64,000 bases of DNA from Cyanodermella asteris (taxonomy: Eukaryota > Ascomycota > Lecanoromycetes > Ostropales > Stictidaceae). A model generated the notes under the pieces. That model did not search any database. It worked only from the letters and a program-made list of their open reading frames with translations, and was not told where the DNA came from. Below, one piece after another: positions 11,478 through 21,331 of this stretch; position 1 is the stretch's first letter, and the number at the start of each line of letters is the position of its first letter. The stretch lies in contig UYJD01000001.1 of the NCBI GenBank assembly GCA_900618795.1, forward strand, positions 1,777,190 to 1,841,189. Direction: 5' to 3'. The translations under genes and the position numbers were made by a program.

Positions 11478-13244
11478 CTATGGCTGGCCACCAGCCTTCA
11501 ACTTCTCCAACTCCGCCCGCATCTGCGCATTCTCAGTCTTCAGCCTCTCAACTTGCGAGGCCAGGTCCTTACTCTCCGCCTTTTCTCTCTCCTTACGTTC
11601 CTTGGCCTTTAGCTTCCTCTCTTCCTTTGCCCGCCGTGTCTGAACCTTGCCGATCTCCTTCTCGAACCAATCGTCCGCCTCCTGCATCTTACGTTCGTGT
11701 CTGGCCTCGGCCTTTTTGACCTTTTGCTCGTTGCTATGCCCGTACTTGGATTTGCTCTCTTCGAGTCTGGCATTTTCGCGGGCCTTCTTGGACCGCAGCT
11801 TTTCTTCGAGCTCGGCTTCTTGGTGGCTGTATTTGTCGGACGATACTGTGCTGAGGTTGGAGCCTCGGTGGCTTACGGTAGGGGTACCTGAGTCGGCACT
11901 AACGAAGGACTCGGAGGATGAGCTTCCCGACGAGCTGGAGAGGGAGGTGACGGTTCTGGTGAGGCTTTGTCTGTGGGCGTGTTGAGCGGCTATCGATGCT
12001 GTAGCGGAGCGCGACGAAGCAGCAGCAACTTCGGCTTCCGGAGCGGCTTCTGATTCCTCGCTAAGCACCGGCATCTCCTTCTTCGTCGCCCAGTCTAGGA
12101 ACTTGCTGGCGTCGCCGACAATTGCACCAGGGGTACCTCGTTCGACTAGGAACCTTGGAACGCTCCCTCCGGGGTCGCTCCTCGTGATCATGATCCATTC
12201 GATAGGGTGTGGATCCAGTTCGCCGTCCTCGTCAACCGGTGCGTCCACTGTATCGCCCTTGGAGCCCTCCGCTGGCAAATCTTGGCCCTTGCCGGTATTT
12301 GCCTCGATGGTCGCTTGAGCATCTTCGACGGATATTTTGCCAGCCTTTGCGTCGATCAGGTCTGTATCCGTCCTTGATCGGTCTCTACTCTGCTCTTCAA
12401 CATCCTTACCGTCATCTGACGTATCTGATCCGGTGCCGTTGACTGTCGCTGGAAGGCTGGTCGTGGACACCATCTTTGTCTTTCGGATAGGAATCTCTCT
12501 GATGAACTCCACGCTCTCATACTGCCCTCTGACAAGCCCGCTGCGCTCCGGTGCATCTGGATGAGTGACTGGTCGGCTGATCAACAAATATTGTCTCGGT
12601 TTCCTCTCCCCACCGCTCTTGTCAGATCCCTCCCGTCCCGAGGTTGAGCTGATCAACAGCTCGACAAAATCTCGTGGCGCGGAAGGGCCTGAAAACTGGG
12701 CCGTCAGCAACATGACTCCAACCTCGCCAACACCAGGAATTTCCTTCTTGACCAGCTGTTTCTCCCCACCAATGCCTCTGACATTGCCCTCTCCGGGTGC
12801 TCCCAGCGCCTCCAGGCTCTCATCGAATTCCGAATCGAGAGCACGCTTCCAACGAGCGAAGCCCAAGCCTTCGTGCACGCTTCGCCTTGCGAACCATGCT
12901 CCGCGTCGGTCTGCAGCGGCCATCTTGTAGACGGCAATGTGCAATGGGTTGTCCTTTGCGGACAGCTTTATTGGCTTGCCCCAGGCTTTTCGATGGGCTG
13001 GATCTGGAGTGGGCTGGGATGACGTGAGAGCGGAATTGGTTGTCACTTCAGCACCGGCGCTGGCAATGTTTGTGCTGGATGATGATGTTGGGGCGAAGTC
13101 TTCTGGGGGAGGAGGCACGGAATCGACGAGGCTTTGGCAATGGGAAATTGTGTCTTGGACATAGGCAGTGAGGTCCTCGTCTGAGGTGGGGACGTCGGAG
13201 AAGGCAGTGGGCGAGAGGTATTTCAGATGGTCGTGGAGCGACAT
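11478..13244 (-). CDS. START-like DUF3074 protein with C-terminal coiled coil
   Basis: The intronless frame encodes 588 residues from the ATG at 13244; the open frame continues upstream only through a non-ATG codon. The N-terminal part (about 110-390) matches the fungal START-like DUF3074 pattern: WFARRSVHEGLGFARWK near 115, then a long variable acidic loop, then HPIEWIMITRSDPGGSVPRF and a closing SKFLDWATKKE segment. START-type folds bind lipids or other hydrophobic ligands; the ligand here is unknown. The C-terminus (about 480-585) is a highly charged Glu/Lys/Arg coiled coil following a Ser-rich linker, suggesting oligomerisation or tethering. Upstream on the minus strand a pyrimidine-poor CCGCAG at about 13281 could be a 5' UTR acceptor. 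Confidence 0.8.
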   Translation of the reverse strand: MSLHDHLKYLSPTAFSDVPTSDEDLTAYVQDTISHCQSLVDSVPPPPEDFAPTSSSSTNIASAGAEVTTNSALTSSQPTPDPAHRKAWGKPIKLSAKDNPLHIAVYKMAAADRRGAWFARRSVHEGLGFARWKRALDSEFDESLEALGAPGEGNVRGIGGEKQLVKKEIPGVGEVGVMLLTAQFSGPSAPRDFVELLISSTSGREGSDKSGGERKPRQYLLISRPVTHPDAPERSGLVRGQYESVEFIREIPIRKTKMVSTTSLPATVNGTGSDTSDDGKDVEEQSRDRSRTDTDLIDAKAGKISVEDAQATIEANTGKGQDLPAEGSKGDTVDAPVDEDGELDPHPIEWIMITRSDPGGSVPRFLVERGTPGAIVGDASKFLDWATKKEMPVLSEESEAAPEAEVAAASSRSATASIAAQHAHRQSLTRTVTSLSSSSGSSSSESFVSADSGTPTVSHRGSNLSTVSSDKYSHQEAELEEKLRSKKARENARLEESKSKYGHSNEQKVKKAEARHERKMQEADDWFEKEIGKVQTRRAKEERKLKAKERKEREKAESKDLASQVERLKTENAQMRAELEKLKAGGQP

Positions 13245-14136
13245 GATGACGAAGCGGCCGTTGATAGAGCTCTTTTGAGCTGCGGACACACGTGAGACTC
13301 GTCTTCAGACCTTGGCTTGCTGTTTCTGTAGACTGTTTCAGTAACAGAGATTAGGGGATCGGCAAGCTCAATGTCTGTGCTGTGCGGCTCTCAATACGGG
13401 GTTCCTTGGGGGTGTCAGGCAAGGAAGTGGACAAGTAACGGTGAATGCAGAGTGATGGGCAGGTCCCCAGGTTAGCAAGCAACGGGCAGCCACGCTTTCG
13501 TCATGCCGTCCCGGTCACCAATTCGTAAGCCAGGGGCATTCTGGACTCCTTCGCATGGGGAAAGCGAAACCGCATCGCACGATTTGCACCCCACCGCGGA
13601 CGACTTGATTGCCGTGAGTTGGCAGGAGTCGCATGTCGGCCTTCTACGTCATCTTTCGCGCCGGGTCGCGCTAGTACGATTTGGTCTTAGCGCGGCGGAG
13701 CTTCTCCGTGCTCATGGTTGCTTGTCCGGAATATTGATACTCCTCCATCTCCACCTCTGGTCTGGGGCATCAAGCCTGTCTTTGCACGACCTCACTCTTG
13801 TGTTGTTCTGCGAATCGACCAGGCTCAGTGAACGGGTCGGCCGAGGATTTAGCATCTTGGTGTTGTTCATGAGCACGATGTTCCTCGTCGTTTCGCTGGG
13901 CGAAGCCTCCAAATATGCCTTGGGACCCCGCGTCGAGCGCCCTGCCTTCGCCTCTGCCAATGCTGAAATTAATGCTGCACTTTATACTCGTCTTGATCCC
14001 TTCCGCGATGATATGCATGTTTTCAAGTGAGGCCGACTGGTTTAGATTATCCATTTCTTTCTATTTGCGTGCTGCGTTGGCTTTTCAACACTAGACGCAG
14101 GAAGACAGAAAACACTCGACATGGCATCACAAATAA
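13245..14136. other. Divergent promoter region of START-like and arrestin genes
   Basis: This stretch separates two genes transcribed away from each other. A 175-codon frame at 13503-14030 (plus) starts with ATG and has some hydrophobic stretches but no recognisable domain. A GTGAGG donor at 14027 directly after that frame could mark the first intron of the arrestin gene. I cannot decide whether this is leader or coding sequence. Confidence 0.4.
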
Positions 14137-15546
14137 AGCCGGCGAAGTCTTCAGCCCGGTCGGCCCGGGATCGCCATCCGGTTCGATCAGCCAAAGGCTT
14201 TGTTCCACCCTGGTGATCGAGTCACTGGGGTGGTGGAGCTGTACATCCGCCAGCCAACTGTGCTGGGTACAGTCAATATATCTTTTCAGGGCATCGAAGC
14301 GACACACGAGGAGAAGCAGGGACGAGAAGGAGACAGCACGCACTATTATTCTCAAGTCAAATTCCTATCTCTTTCCTCCGACCTTCACCAATCTGATAAA
14401 GCCGAAAATCCTGGTTTATTCACACGGCCCTTTGCTTTTAAGTGTCCATCTTCGTGCCACTCGCACGACTTTGAATTTACGCCGAAGATCTCCAAGTGGA
14501 CCAAGCCTGAAAAGTTCAGCTTGTATCCCCGAGCCATCAATTTTTCTTCTTTGGTGCTGGGCGTGAAGATAGGCGGTAGGGTCAAATATCCACTACCACC
14601 AACCACTTTTCATGACGGCAAAACGTACATCGAATACCGACTTGTCGCTACTGGTCTAGCTGTCAACGGCTTTTTCAGAAAGAAGCCGATGACTGGGATC
14701 ATGCCGATTCAGTTCCTCAACGAAGCGCCCCGCAGCCAGGACGAGGGAGCAGATATCGAGGATAGGCTGGCTGCTTGGCGGCACGAGTTGACGCTCAGGC
14801 TACCCTTTCCTTATCAAGGAAGCTGGACGAACTCTACTTGGGTTGGGCGCCTAATCAGGAACCTCCGCTTTATCAAATCCGATGTAGTGCCAACTACCGT
14901 GACTCTCGTATGTGCCAATCGGTTTCGACTCCAAGACCCGCAGCCCTTTCCCATTATTATGCGTGTGGAAGCTACTTGTGAGAGTAATAAACTATCCACC
15001 ATCGTTTTGACAGACCTGCACCTCTCCCTTCTTGCGATCTCACAATGCATGATCTATAACGAGCTGTTCCCGAATCAAAGCTTTGAAATCGCACTCCCGA
15101 AACAATACAAACCAATCTATCACGAGCTGAAGTTCGAATCCGAGACAAGAGACAAACAAGTCGCGATTATCGACGTTGGAGACTTGCTCGATCTATCTCT
15201 TCCCTCGAAAATGGACGGGACCTCAGATGTTGCTTGGCCATAGGCCATGTCTACCAATGGGCTGGCTGTGTCCGCCTACTTTCAAAGGAATGTCTTTCAA
15301 CCGACACTACAAGTTGAGTTGGAAATTCTGCTTGCAGTGGAATGCAGGGAAAAAATTACTTCTACGCCAAGAAAAGATGGCATCGAGATTGGGGTGCTGC
15401 CACCATTCGCGAGACAAAGACTGGCAGCGACTGTCGCTGACGCGTCAAAGGGCACGGATCAAGCGAGCCCGCCTCCATACTCGGCTGTGGATATTTCAGA
15501 CTACATGATCAGAGCAAGTGCAGCAGCATGTTCACCAGGCCAATAG
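14137..15546 (+). CDS. Arrestin-like trafficking adaptor with an in-frame TAG
   Basis: The frame is open from 14137 and begins with an arrestin first strand (IAIRFDQPKALFHPGDRV), then the N-lobe and C-lobe core to about 15240. No in-frame ATG lies at the expected place; the initiator is probably in an upstream exon, perhaps ending at the GTGAGG donor at 14027. A TAG at 15241-15243 interrupts the frame. The same frame then continues for about 100 codons with an arrestin-C-like strand and SPPPYSAVD, which holds a PPxY motif. Either a short intron ends with that TAG, the gene is mutated, or a truncated form is made. PPxY motifs recruit Nedd4/Rsp5-type HECT ligases to membrane cargo. It is a distant paralogue of the arrestin at 21332-22684. 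Confidence 0.65.
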
Positions 15547-15858
15547 AGTGACGATCCTTGGCTGGCGAGTCAAAGCTCCAATGAAGCTAAGCCCTGAAGC
15601 ACTTTGATGTGTTCACAAGCACAATTCGATCGGATATGGTTACGTCCCAAAAGGGAGAGACGATCAGCATGAATGAGAGCAATCGCATCAACACGGCGAC
15701 TGGAGGAGGAGAGTTTGGAGCTATTCTGTTTTGGTCTGTATTACTGCTTGCATACATGCCAAATGGATGCTGCATGAGATTTTGTACTGCATACTGCGGT
15801 TATCTCCGACCAGTCGATAACTTCGCTTCTCTGGTCTAAACGAGGTGGGGCGCGGTGT
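15547..15858. other. Convergent 3' flanks, no gene seen
   Basis: The arrestin gene ends and the GHSAG hydrolase gene ends toward each other. A 76-codon plus-strand frame at 15609 has no recognisable content. Nothing else is apparent. Confidence 0.5.
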
Positions 15859-16926
15859 TTACTTGCTTTCGACGATTCCTAGCTGTGTCTCCGCCAGCGC
15901 CTTCCGAGTCTCATTCCACGAGTCATCGCCTTCATACAGCTTGCTCTTCATGTAAGCAACAGTCGTGCGCAACACAGTCTCACACATCTCCGGGCTTTCC
16001 TCGTCATACTTGGCACAATCGCTCGAATCCCAGCCCGAGATACCACCAAAGCTGTGTCTGCCATGGTGCAAAACCAGCAAGTCTTTCGGGCCCGGGCTGA
16101 GGTTGTAAGCCTCGGTATGCCACTTCCAGCCAATGTTGGTGAAATGGGCACCGTTGTCCTCGTCGCCAACGACCACCAGTGTCGGCGTGTCCATCTTCGA
16201 AAAGTCGGCGGTTGCAAAGTACGGCCACGCCTTCGCAGCGGATTCGAGCATCGATGCACCGCCACCGATACCTCCGACGTATACGCCGAGCTTGATGCGA
16301 GCATCTTTGAGGTTGTATTCCATTCCATCCTCTGTGAGACGCGACCCAAGGAGCAGCCCGGCTGTCTGGCTGCCTGCTGAGTGACCCCAAACAACGACGC
16401 GGCTGCGGTCGAGGCGTCCCTGGATGAACGGGACCATACCCTCGATCTCATCGAGACGATCAAGGATGCTGCTCATATCTTTGACGCGAGAGTGCCAAAA
16501 CATGGGAGCGCCGGGCGTGTCTGCTGGGAGTCCGAGTGCACGGGACGGCAGGTGCGTTGGTTGGAAGACGACGAAACCGTGGGCGGCGTAGAATTGGGCT
16601 GTTGGGGCGTATCCTTGGAGTGAGGATAGATTGTTGGATGGGCCGTGGCCGTGCGAGAGTAGGATTATCGGAAGGTTCTTGCCAGTGGTTGGTGCGGTGA
16701 TGCGCATTTGCAGATGGACTGGGCGATCTGGAGATGGCAGGGTGACTGGGGCGACGGAGACGAATTGACCGGTAGCCATGCCGGGGAGTTCAGCGGCTTT
16801 GTTGATGAGGACGTGGTCCAAGGGGCCTCTGCCTTTTGTCAAAGCGGTCGACATTGTTGCGAAAGGAGTTCTTGATAGATTTGATATTATGCGTTGACTG
16901 CGCAATGGTCTCAAGGCTCGGATCAT
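15859..16926 (-). CDS. Alpha/beta hydrolase with GHSAG nucleophile motif
   Basis: One exon encodes 355 residues from the ATG at 16926, or 331 from the in-frame ATG at 16854. The fold is read from LPIILLSHGHG (oxyanion region), the nucleophile elbow VVWGHSAGSQTAG (Ser near 181), an acid-bearing strand VVVGDED and a His in LHHGRHSFGG. The family resembles dienelactone hydrolase, chlorophyllase and PAF-acetylhydrolase-like enzymes; the substrate is unknown. The first 24 residues (IRALRPLRSQRIISNLSRT) are Arg-rich with no acidic residue, like a mitochondrial presequence. The first ATG has C at -3; the second has A at -3. Both forms may be made. Function beyond hydrolase is not assigned. Confidence 0.85.
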   Translation of the reverse strand: MIRALRPLRSQRIISNLSRTPFATMSTALTKGRGPLDHVLINKAAELPGMATGQFVSVAPVTLPSPDRPVHLQMRITAPTTGKNLPIILLSHGHGPSNNLSSLQGYAPTAQFYAAHGFVVFQPTHLPSRALGLPADTPGAPMFWHSRVKDMSSILDRLDEIEGMVPFIQGRLDRSRVVVWGHSAGSQTAGLLLGSRLTEDGMEYNLKDARIKLGVYVGGIGGGASMLESAAKAWPYFATADFSKMDTPTLVVVGDEDNGAHFTNIGWKWHTEAYNLSPGPKDLLVLHHGRHSFGGISGWDSSDCAKYDEESPEMCETVLRTTVAYMKSKLYEGDDSWNETRKALAETQLGIVESK

Positions 16927-17979
16927 GAGATGAGATGAAAGTGCTGGATAGACATCCCGTGGCGGGCACGAGAGGCCTTAAATGGTGTCTTCCTATCGAT
17001 CATGGTGGACATTCCTCAAGCCCGAGTTCATACCTTGCAATACTGAAGTTGACAACCTTTTGTCAGAGGGTTGCTGAACGAGATGGTAGATGAATTCTAG
17101 CGTCGGAGATTATACACCAGTCTGACCAATGGTAGTCATGCACTCAGTCAATCTACTAACTCTGCGGAACTCCGCCATGCATCTGAAGCAGTTTGGTTCT
17201 CAGATTCGAGTACTGTCACGGAGCTAAGCAGTACTGTGAGAGTCCGATCGGACTCGAAAACGGAGTAGTCTATATCTCCTGGTGTAGCCTATCAAAGATT
17301 CTTTGGTCCACCGACTTCTTCTCGTGGTCTTGGTCATTCAGTATTGTCTGCTTATTTCTCTTTTAACTGACGACAAATACACAACTGTCGCCGGCAATCA
17401 TTAGTATATCAGCCTCCAAAACCTTGACTCGTCCACCGCCGAGATATACCACTTTCGTAAGGCTCCAAAGAAACTCACAAACATGTGCCACGTACGTTAA
17501 CGTGCGGTTGTTCAAACCATCTAGGCTGTAGCCAAAGAACCTCCACGTGCACAGGAGGAACCTGCATCCCTTAAGGATGACTGAATTCTGTCAGCATCGA
17601 ATTTCGTTGCTATTCTGGATGCCTGATTCGTAGTCCTCAAGTCAGATCAAGTAAAGCGGACAGAAATGCGTATAGCGTTTTAGTTCTGCCATACCAAGCA
17701 AGCTGCGGCTGGGGGCAACCGTCGTCGCCTGGAAACCGCTCGTCATCCATCATTCTTCACACCCACCACTCCACGAACTCCTAAATTGAGATCACGTCGC
17801 CAGCGCACCAACTCCCAAAGCAAACATAGAGCATCTTTCGCCACCATCCGCTGAAATCTGCCTCGTGCGAAATCTCCAGCAAACGCTACCCTGTTGTCGC
17901 AACCAATACCTCCGTTCGATAGCTGTTTCAACGGCTCTTCCGAAGAAGCAGGAAGATAAACACGCACAGAACAAGCACA
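16927..17979. other. Divergent promoter region of hydrolase and Rab5 genes
   Basis: About 1 kb without a gene. A perfect 12-bp palindrome GTCCGATCGGAC lies near 17243-17256. CT-rich DNA and short 5' leader-like sequence precede the Rab5 ATG. No RNA gene was recognised. Confidence 0.5.
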
Positions 17980-18873
17980 ATGGCCGATTCGAGCGCCACA
18001 GCACCGAAGCCAAGCAGCAGCGTCAAGCTCGTACTGCTTGGTGAGGCTGCAGTTGGAAAGGTAGGACGAGCAAACGCCCTGGTCATCTCTACATCACGGC
18101 GCAAGCCTGGAGTCGATACATTTACTGACTTGGACCAATTTGCAGTCATCGCTCGTCCTTCGCTTCGTTAACAACGATTTTCAAGAGAACAAGGAACCTA
18201 CCATCGGAGGTGCACGCCATGTTCGTCCTGTCGATATTTCACAAGCTAACAATCTACAGCGGCGTTCTTGACGCAGAAATGCCAGCTCCCCACACGTACC
18301 ATCAAGTTCGAGATCTGGGATACCGCCGGACAGGAAAGATTCGCCTCATTGGCGCCCATGTACTACCGCAACGCACAAGCCGCGCTCGTCGTCTACGATC
18401 TCACGAAACCGACTTCGCTGGTCAAGGCAAAACACTGGGTGGCCGAACTACAACGCCAAGCTAGCCCCGGCATCGTCATCGCCCTTGTCGGAAACAAGCT
18501 CGATCTGTGCACTCCCGGCGGCGGCGAAGCGGCGGTCGAGACCCTGGCGGATGGGGAAGAAGGGGACGGCGAGGCTGCGACTGCGGAAGACGGCGCCGAG
18601 CCCGATGCAAGGAAGATCAGCACAAAGGAGGCGCGAGACTATGCTGAGGAAGAGCAGCTGTTGTTCTTTGAGACTTCGGCAAAGGATGGTACCGGCGTGC
18701 AGGAGGTCTTTGCTGCTATTGCCAACGCCATCCCTGAGACGCAGCTCAAGACGCAGAGGGGTGTTGGCGCGTCACAAGGTGGTGCTGCTGGCGGGCAAGG
18801 TGGACGTGAAGATGGACGGGTCAGGCTGGGAGAGGGGAGCGCTGCTGCAAAGCAAGATAACTGTGCTTGCTAG
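17980..18873 (+). CDS. ypt5: Rab5-family small GTPase (Vps21/Ypt5)
   Basis: Three exons (17980-18060, 18146-18209, 18260-18873) encode 252 residues. Introns are 85 and 50 bp, the second with a GCTAAC branch site and CTACAG acceptor. The joined protein has the P-loop GEAAVGKSS, Rab5-type switch [29 protein letters not shown] and a C-terminal CAC for geranylgeranylation. Rab5 controls early-endosome fusion and vacuolar sorting. Between NKLDL and ISTKEAR there is an acidic Glu/Asp/Ala/Gly insert of about 35 residues, seen in filamentous fungal Rab5 but absent from animal Rab5. Two arrestin-like genes lie on either side within 5 kb. The start is firm because the P-loop begins at residue 21, as is usual. 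Confidence 0.95.
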
Positions 18874-19502
18874 GCAGGTAAGAGATTGTGGGGACACGTC
18901 CAGTAGCCTTTGCCCCGTGGAAGGGGAGGCTTCCTGAGCATAATGACTTGAGGTTTGGTTTTATGACTTGGTTCGTTTGGCGTTGTTTCGGTCTAGACTG
19001 ATGCTATATATGAAATAGTTTCGAGCACTATATTTGCGCTTCGCAGGGCTTTGTCGCAGTCCTGGTCCCATTACATCCCGAGAGGAAGTTTGCCAGCTTG
19101 ATTCAAAATTTACATGCATGAAAGAGCGGTCCGTGAAGTCCGTTGTTGCGCTTTGTCCATCAATTATAGCTTGTCACAAGCGAAGATGCTAGGAAATCGC
19201 GCACTGGAGCTGTAAGAGGAGACAACTATCTGTCTGCCGTGAGATGGCTCGTGTTTACCTGAAGGAAGGTAAGTTCAGCCCTTGTCGCGGCAACCAATGT
19301 GAATCAGGGCAAAGTCACCCCGAGTCAACCCGCAACTGCTATTCACAATAGCCTTTCCAGCCACATCTGGATTTATCATTTTTACATGCGGACTCGCTTT
19401 CCGCGCAAGTTGATTTTGTTTAATCGATCTCAAACCCAGCTCGTCATCCAGCACATTCTATTCCAAACGGCAAACTGCAACCGGACCTCGAGACTTATAA
19501 GC
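18874..19502. other. 3' flank of Rab5 and leader of the next gene
   Basis: No gene is seen. A near-perfect donor GTAAGTTC at 19269 follows a short ATG-led frame of eight codons (ATG at 19244). This may be the first exon or a spliced 5' UTR of the gene starting at 19503, but no acceptor in a matching frame is evident. Confidence 0.4.
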
Positions 19503-20759
19503 ATGGCGCAGGGCCCGATAGCGAAGAACCTCCCACTCATAACAATAGCGCAACCGCGACGCTTCGAATGGTGGAAATATCACGGCCGTGCAATTCCTTT
19601 CTGCTTTCTCCAGGCGAGTGGGTGTTTTCACGATCCCGAACTCAACACCACAGTGCACAAGATTCATCCTAGGCACTGTGACGAATGGCGCTGTGGAACA
19701 CGAGGGGACGACGATGAATACGTCCACATTCTCAAGTGTGGACACGAACTCAAAACGGTCGTCCAACTTTGCTCAATCGACTGCATGACACCGATCTGGA
19801 TGCACGATGGAATCGTCGGGCAGGCAAAGCCCATCGGCTGCGACTACTGTGGACGACCGTACACCAAAGAACAAGCTTGCATAATGAAACTCGAGGAGAT
19901 TCGTACGTACGCCAATGTCTTTTGGATTACCGATTACCGTGAACGATTCTATGAACGAATCGCCTCGGCCATTGGGGATCTGAACTGTCAGTTCAAACTA
20001 GACATACTAGAGGGTGAGCTCGACACGGAGATCAGGGAGATTCTCGATACCGTGTGCAACGATTACCGACCCGACGAGCTCGAGCAGCTCTGCATGAACA
20101 GGATCAGAGCCGAAAACGAACGCAAACACTGGGGAGACTTGACAGACACCGAGGACGAGCGCGCCGTGGACAGACTAGACGAACAAGAGTCGGACACGGA
20201 CAGCCAAGAGAGCGGCAATGAAGCCGAGGGCTTCGAATCCGACACCGACTTTGAGAATGCGCCGAGATTCCTCCTGTCACGTTCCTGGACCTGGATTTTG
20301 GGGACTCGAGGCACGTACATTCAGCCTCACATCGCATACCACCTTCGCCATGACCGGCGTTGGTGCGTGCGAGTTGCGGAGCTATTCACTGACGGCAGCC
20401 GCGTCTCCCGCAACGACAGATTGCGGGCATTTGTCGCTGTGATGACTCCGATCGTTGACGCGGTTTACAATCGAATCGGTCCTGGCTATCACGAGCGCTT
20501 GCTTGATGGTCTGGCTGGTCCGGAATTCGAGCCAGGAGGGGACGCGAATGAGGCCGAGAGTTTTGGGAGCCTTTCCCCACGGCCGCAAGCCAGTGAAACA
20601 GGGCTCCAGGCACAAACGTATGCTTTTGGCTCGGGCTCTACCACGCAGTCTGCAGCTCGTGGAGAGGCGTCTCAGTCTTCGTGGGCGGGCCTCATGCCGG
20701 CACTGTCTGACTTGTACACGCTGGTCGCGTATGCCTTCAACGAGCTCCGGAACGGGTGA
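19503..20759 (+). CDS. Cys/His-rich protein, probable zinc binder, unknown role
   Basis: I do not recognise this gene. From the ATG at 19503 it encodes 418 residues; the frame is also open upstream but only from a non-ATG codon. The N-terminal 130 residues carry many cysteines and histidines (GCFHDPE, HPRHCDEWRC, ILKCGHELK, QLCSIDC, CDYCGRPYT), a spacing that suggests two or more zinc sites and loosely recalls a RING or other cross-brace finger. The middle (about 210-255) is strongly acidic, with DTEDE and ESDTDSQES. A later segment (about 275-330) is aromatic and basic. No membrane segment or signal peptide is seen. Confidence 0.6.
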   Translation: MAQGPIAKNLPLITIAQPRRFEWWKYHGRAIPFCFLQASGCFHDPELNTTVHKIHPRHCDEWRCGTRGDDDEYVHILKCGHELKTVVQLCSIDCMTPIWMHDGIVGQAKPIGCDYCGRPYTKEQACIMKLEEIRTYANVFWITDYRERFYERIASAIGDLNCQFKLDILEGELDTEIREILDTVCNDYRPDELEQLCMNRIRAENERKHWGDLTDTEDERAVDRLDEQESDTDSQESGNEAEGFESDTDFENAPRFLLSRSWTWILGTRGTYIQPHIAYHLRHDRRWCVRVAELFTDGSRVSRNDRLRAFVAVMTPIVDAVYNRIGPGYHERLLDGLAGPEFEPGGDANEAESFGSLSPRPQASETGLQAQTYAFGSGSTTQSAARGEASQSSWAGLMPALSDLYTLVAYAFNELRNG

Positions 20760-21331
20760 TTATCCCGCCCAACGCAAATTCTTGAACCCATCTCTGATTG
20801 AGATACTCAAGGCAGGTAGTTGAAAGTCGTTACGCAAGCAGCGCAAATCTCGGAACGTCTACTTACAATACTCCTTTCACACCTACTTCGATAATCTCTA
20901 TTACAAGTACCTGCAGAAGTACAGGCAAACGTACTTCACGGCGACGATCATGGAAAGACTGCCGCAGACCTGGCACTGCAAGCGTGGGAAGTATTCGCAG
21001 TCACTTGGTGCGTGAAGATAGCAAGATCAGCGAATCGCCACTTACAATATCAGAGATCGGATGGATTGAACCTGTCCAGCGACAATGGCATGTCGAGGTG
21101 AGTGGGCAACAGTCGTGGCGCGAATACCTCACGTCTGCTTCCACTGCTTCCCACAAATTTACGATGATGAGTAGTGTCGCAGTAACTTACGAAGCCACAG
21201 AGTAGCGTACTTCATGATGCATCATGCGGACCCGATACATAACCCGTCAGTCAAGGCCACTCAGAGGTGTTCTGTTCCGTACTTTGCGTCGCGACTTCTG
21301 CCCACCCGCCTCATGCGCTAGCTTCAAGGCC
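20760..21331. other. Region between convergent genes, no gene recognised
   Basis: A 135-codon plus-strand frame at 20798-21205 is Ser/Thr/Arg-rich and does not begin with a clear translation start context or show a domain. It is best treated as the 3' flank of the two converging genes. Confidence 0.4.

Noticed and set aside
17230-17300. Possible tRNA or 5S rRNA gene
   Set aside because: Repeated short inverted segments are present, but there is no T-loop GGTTCGANTC, no acceptor pairing and no 5S box pattern.
20798-21205. 135-codon frame after the Cys-rich orphan
   Set aside because: Ser/Thr/Arg-rich with no domain; more likely 3' flank.
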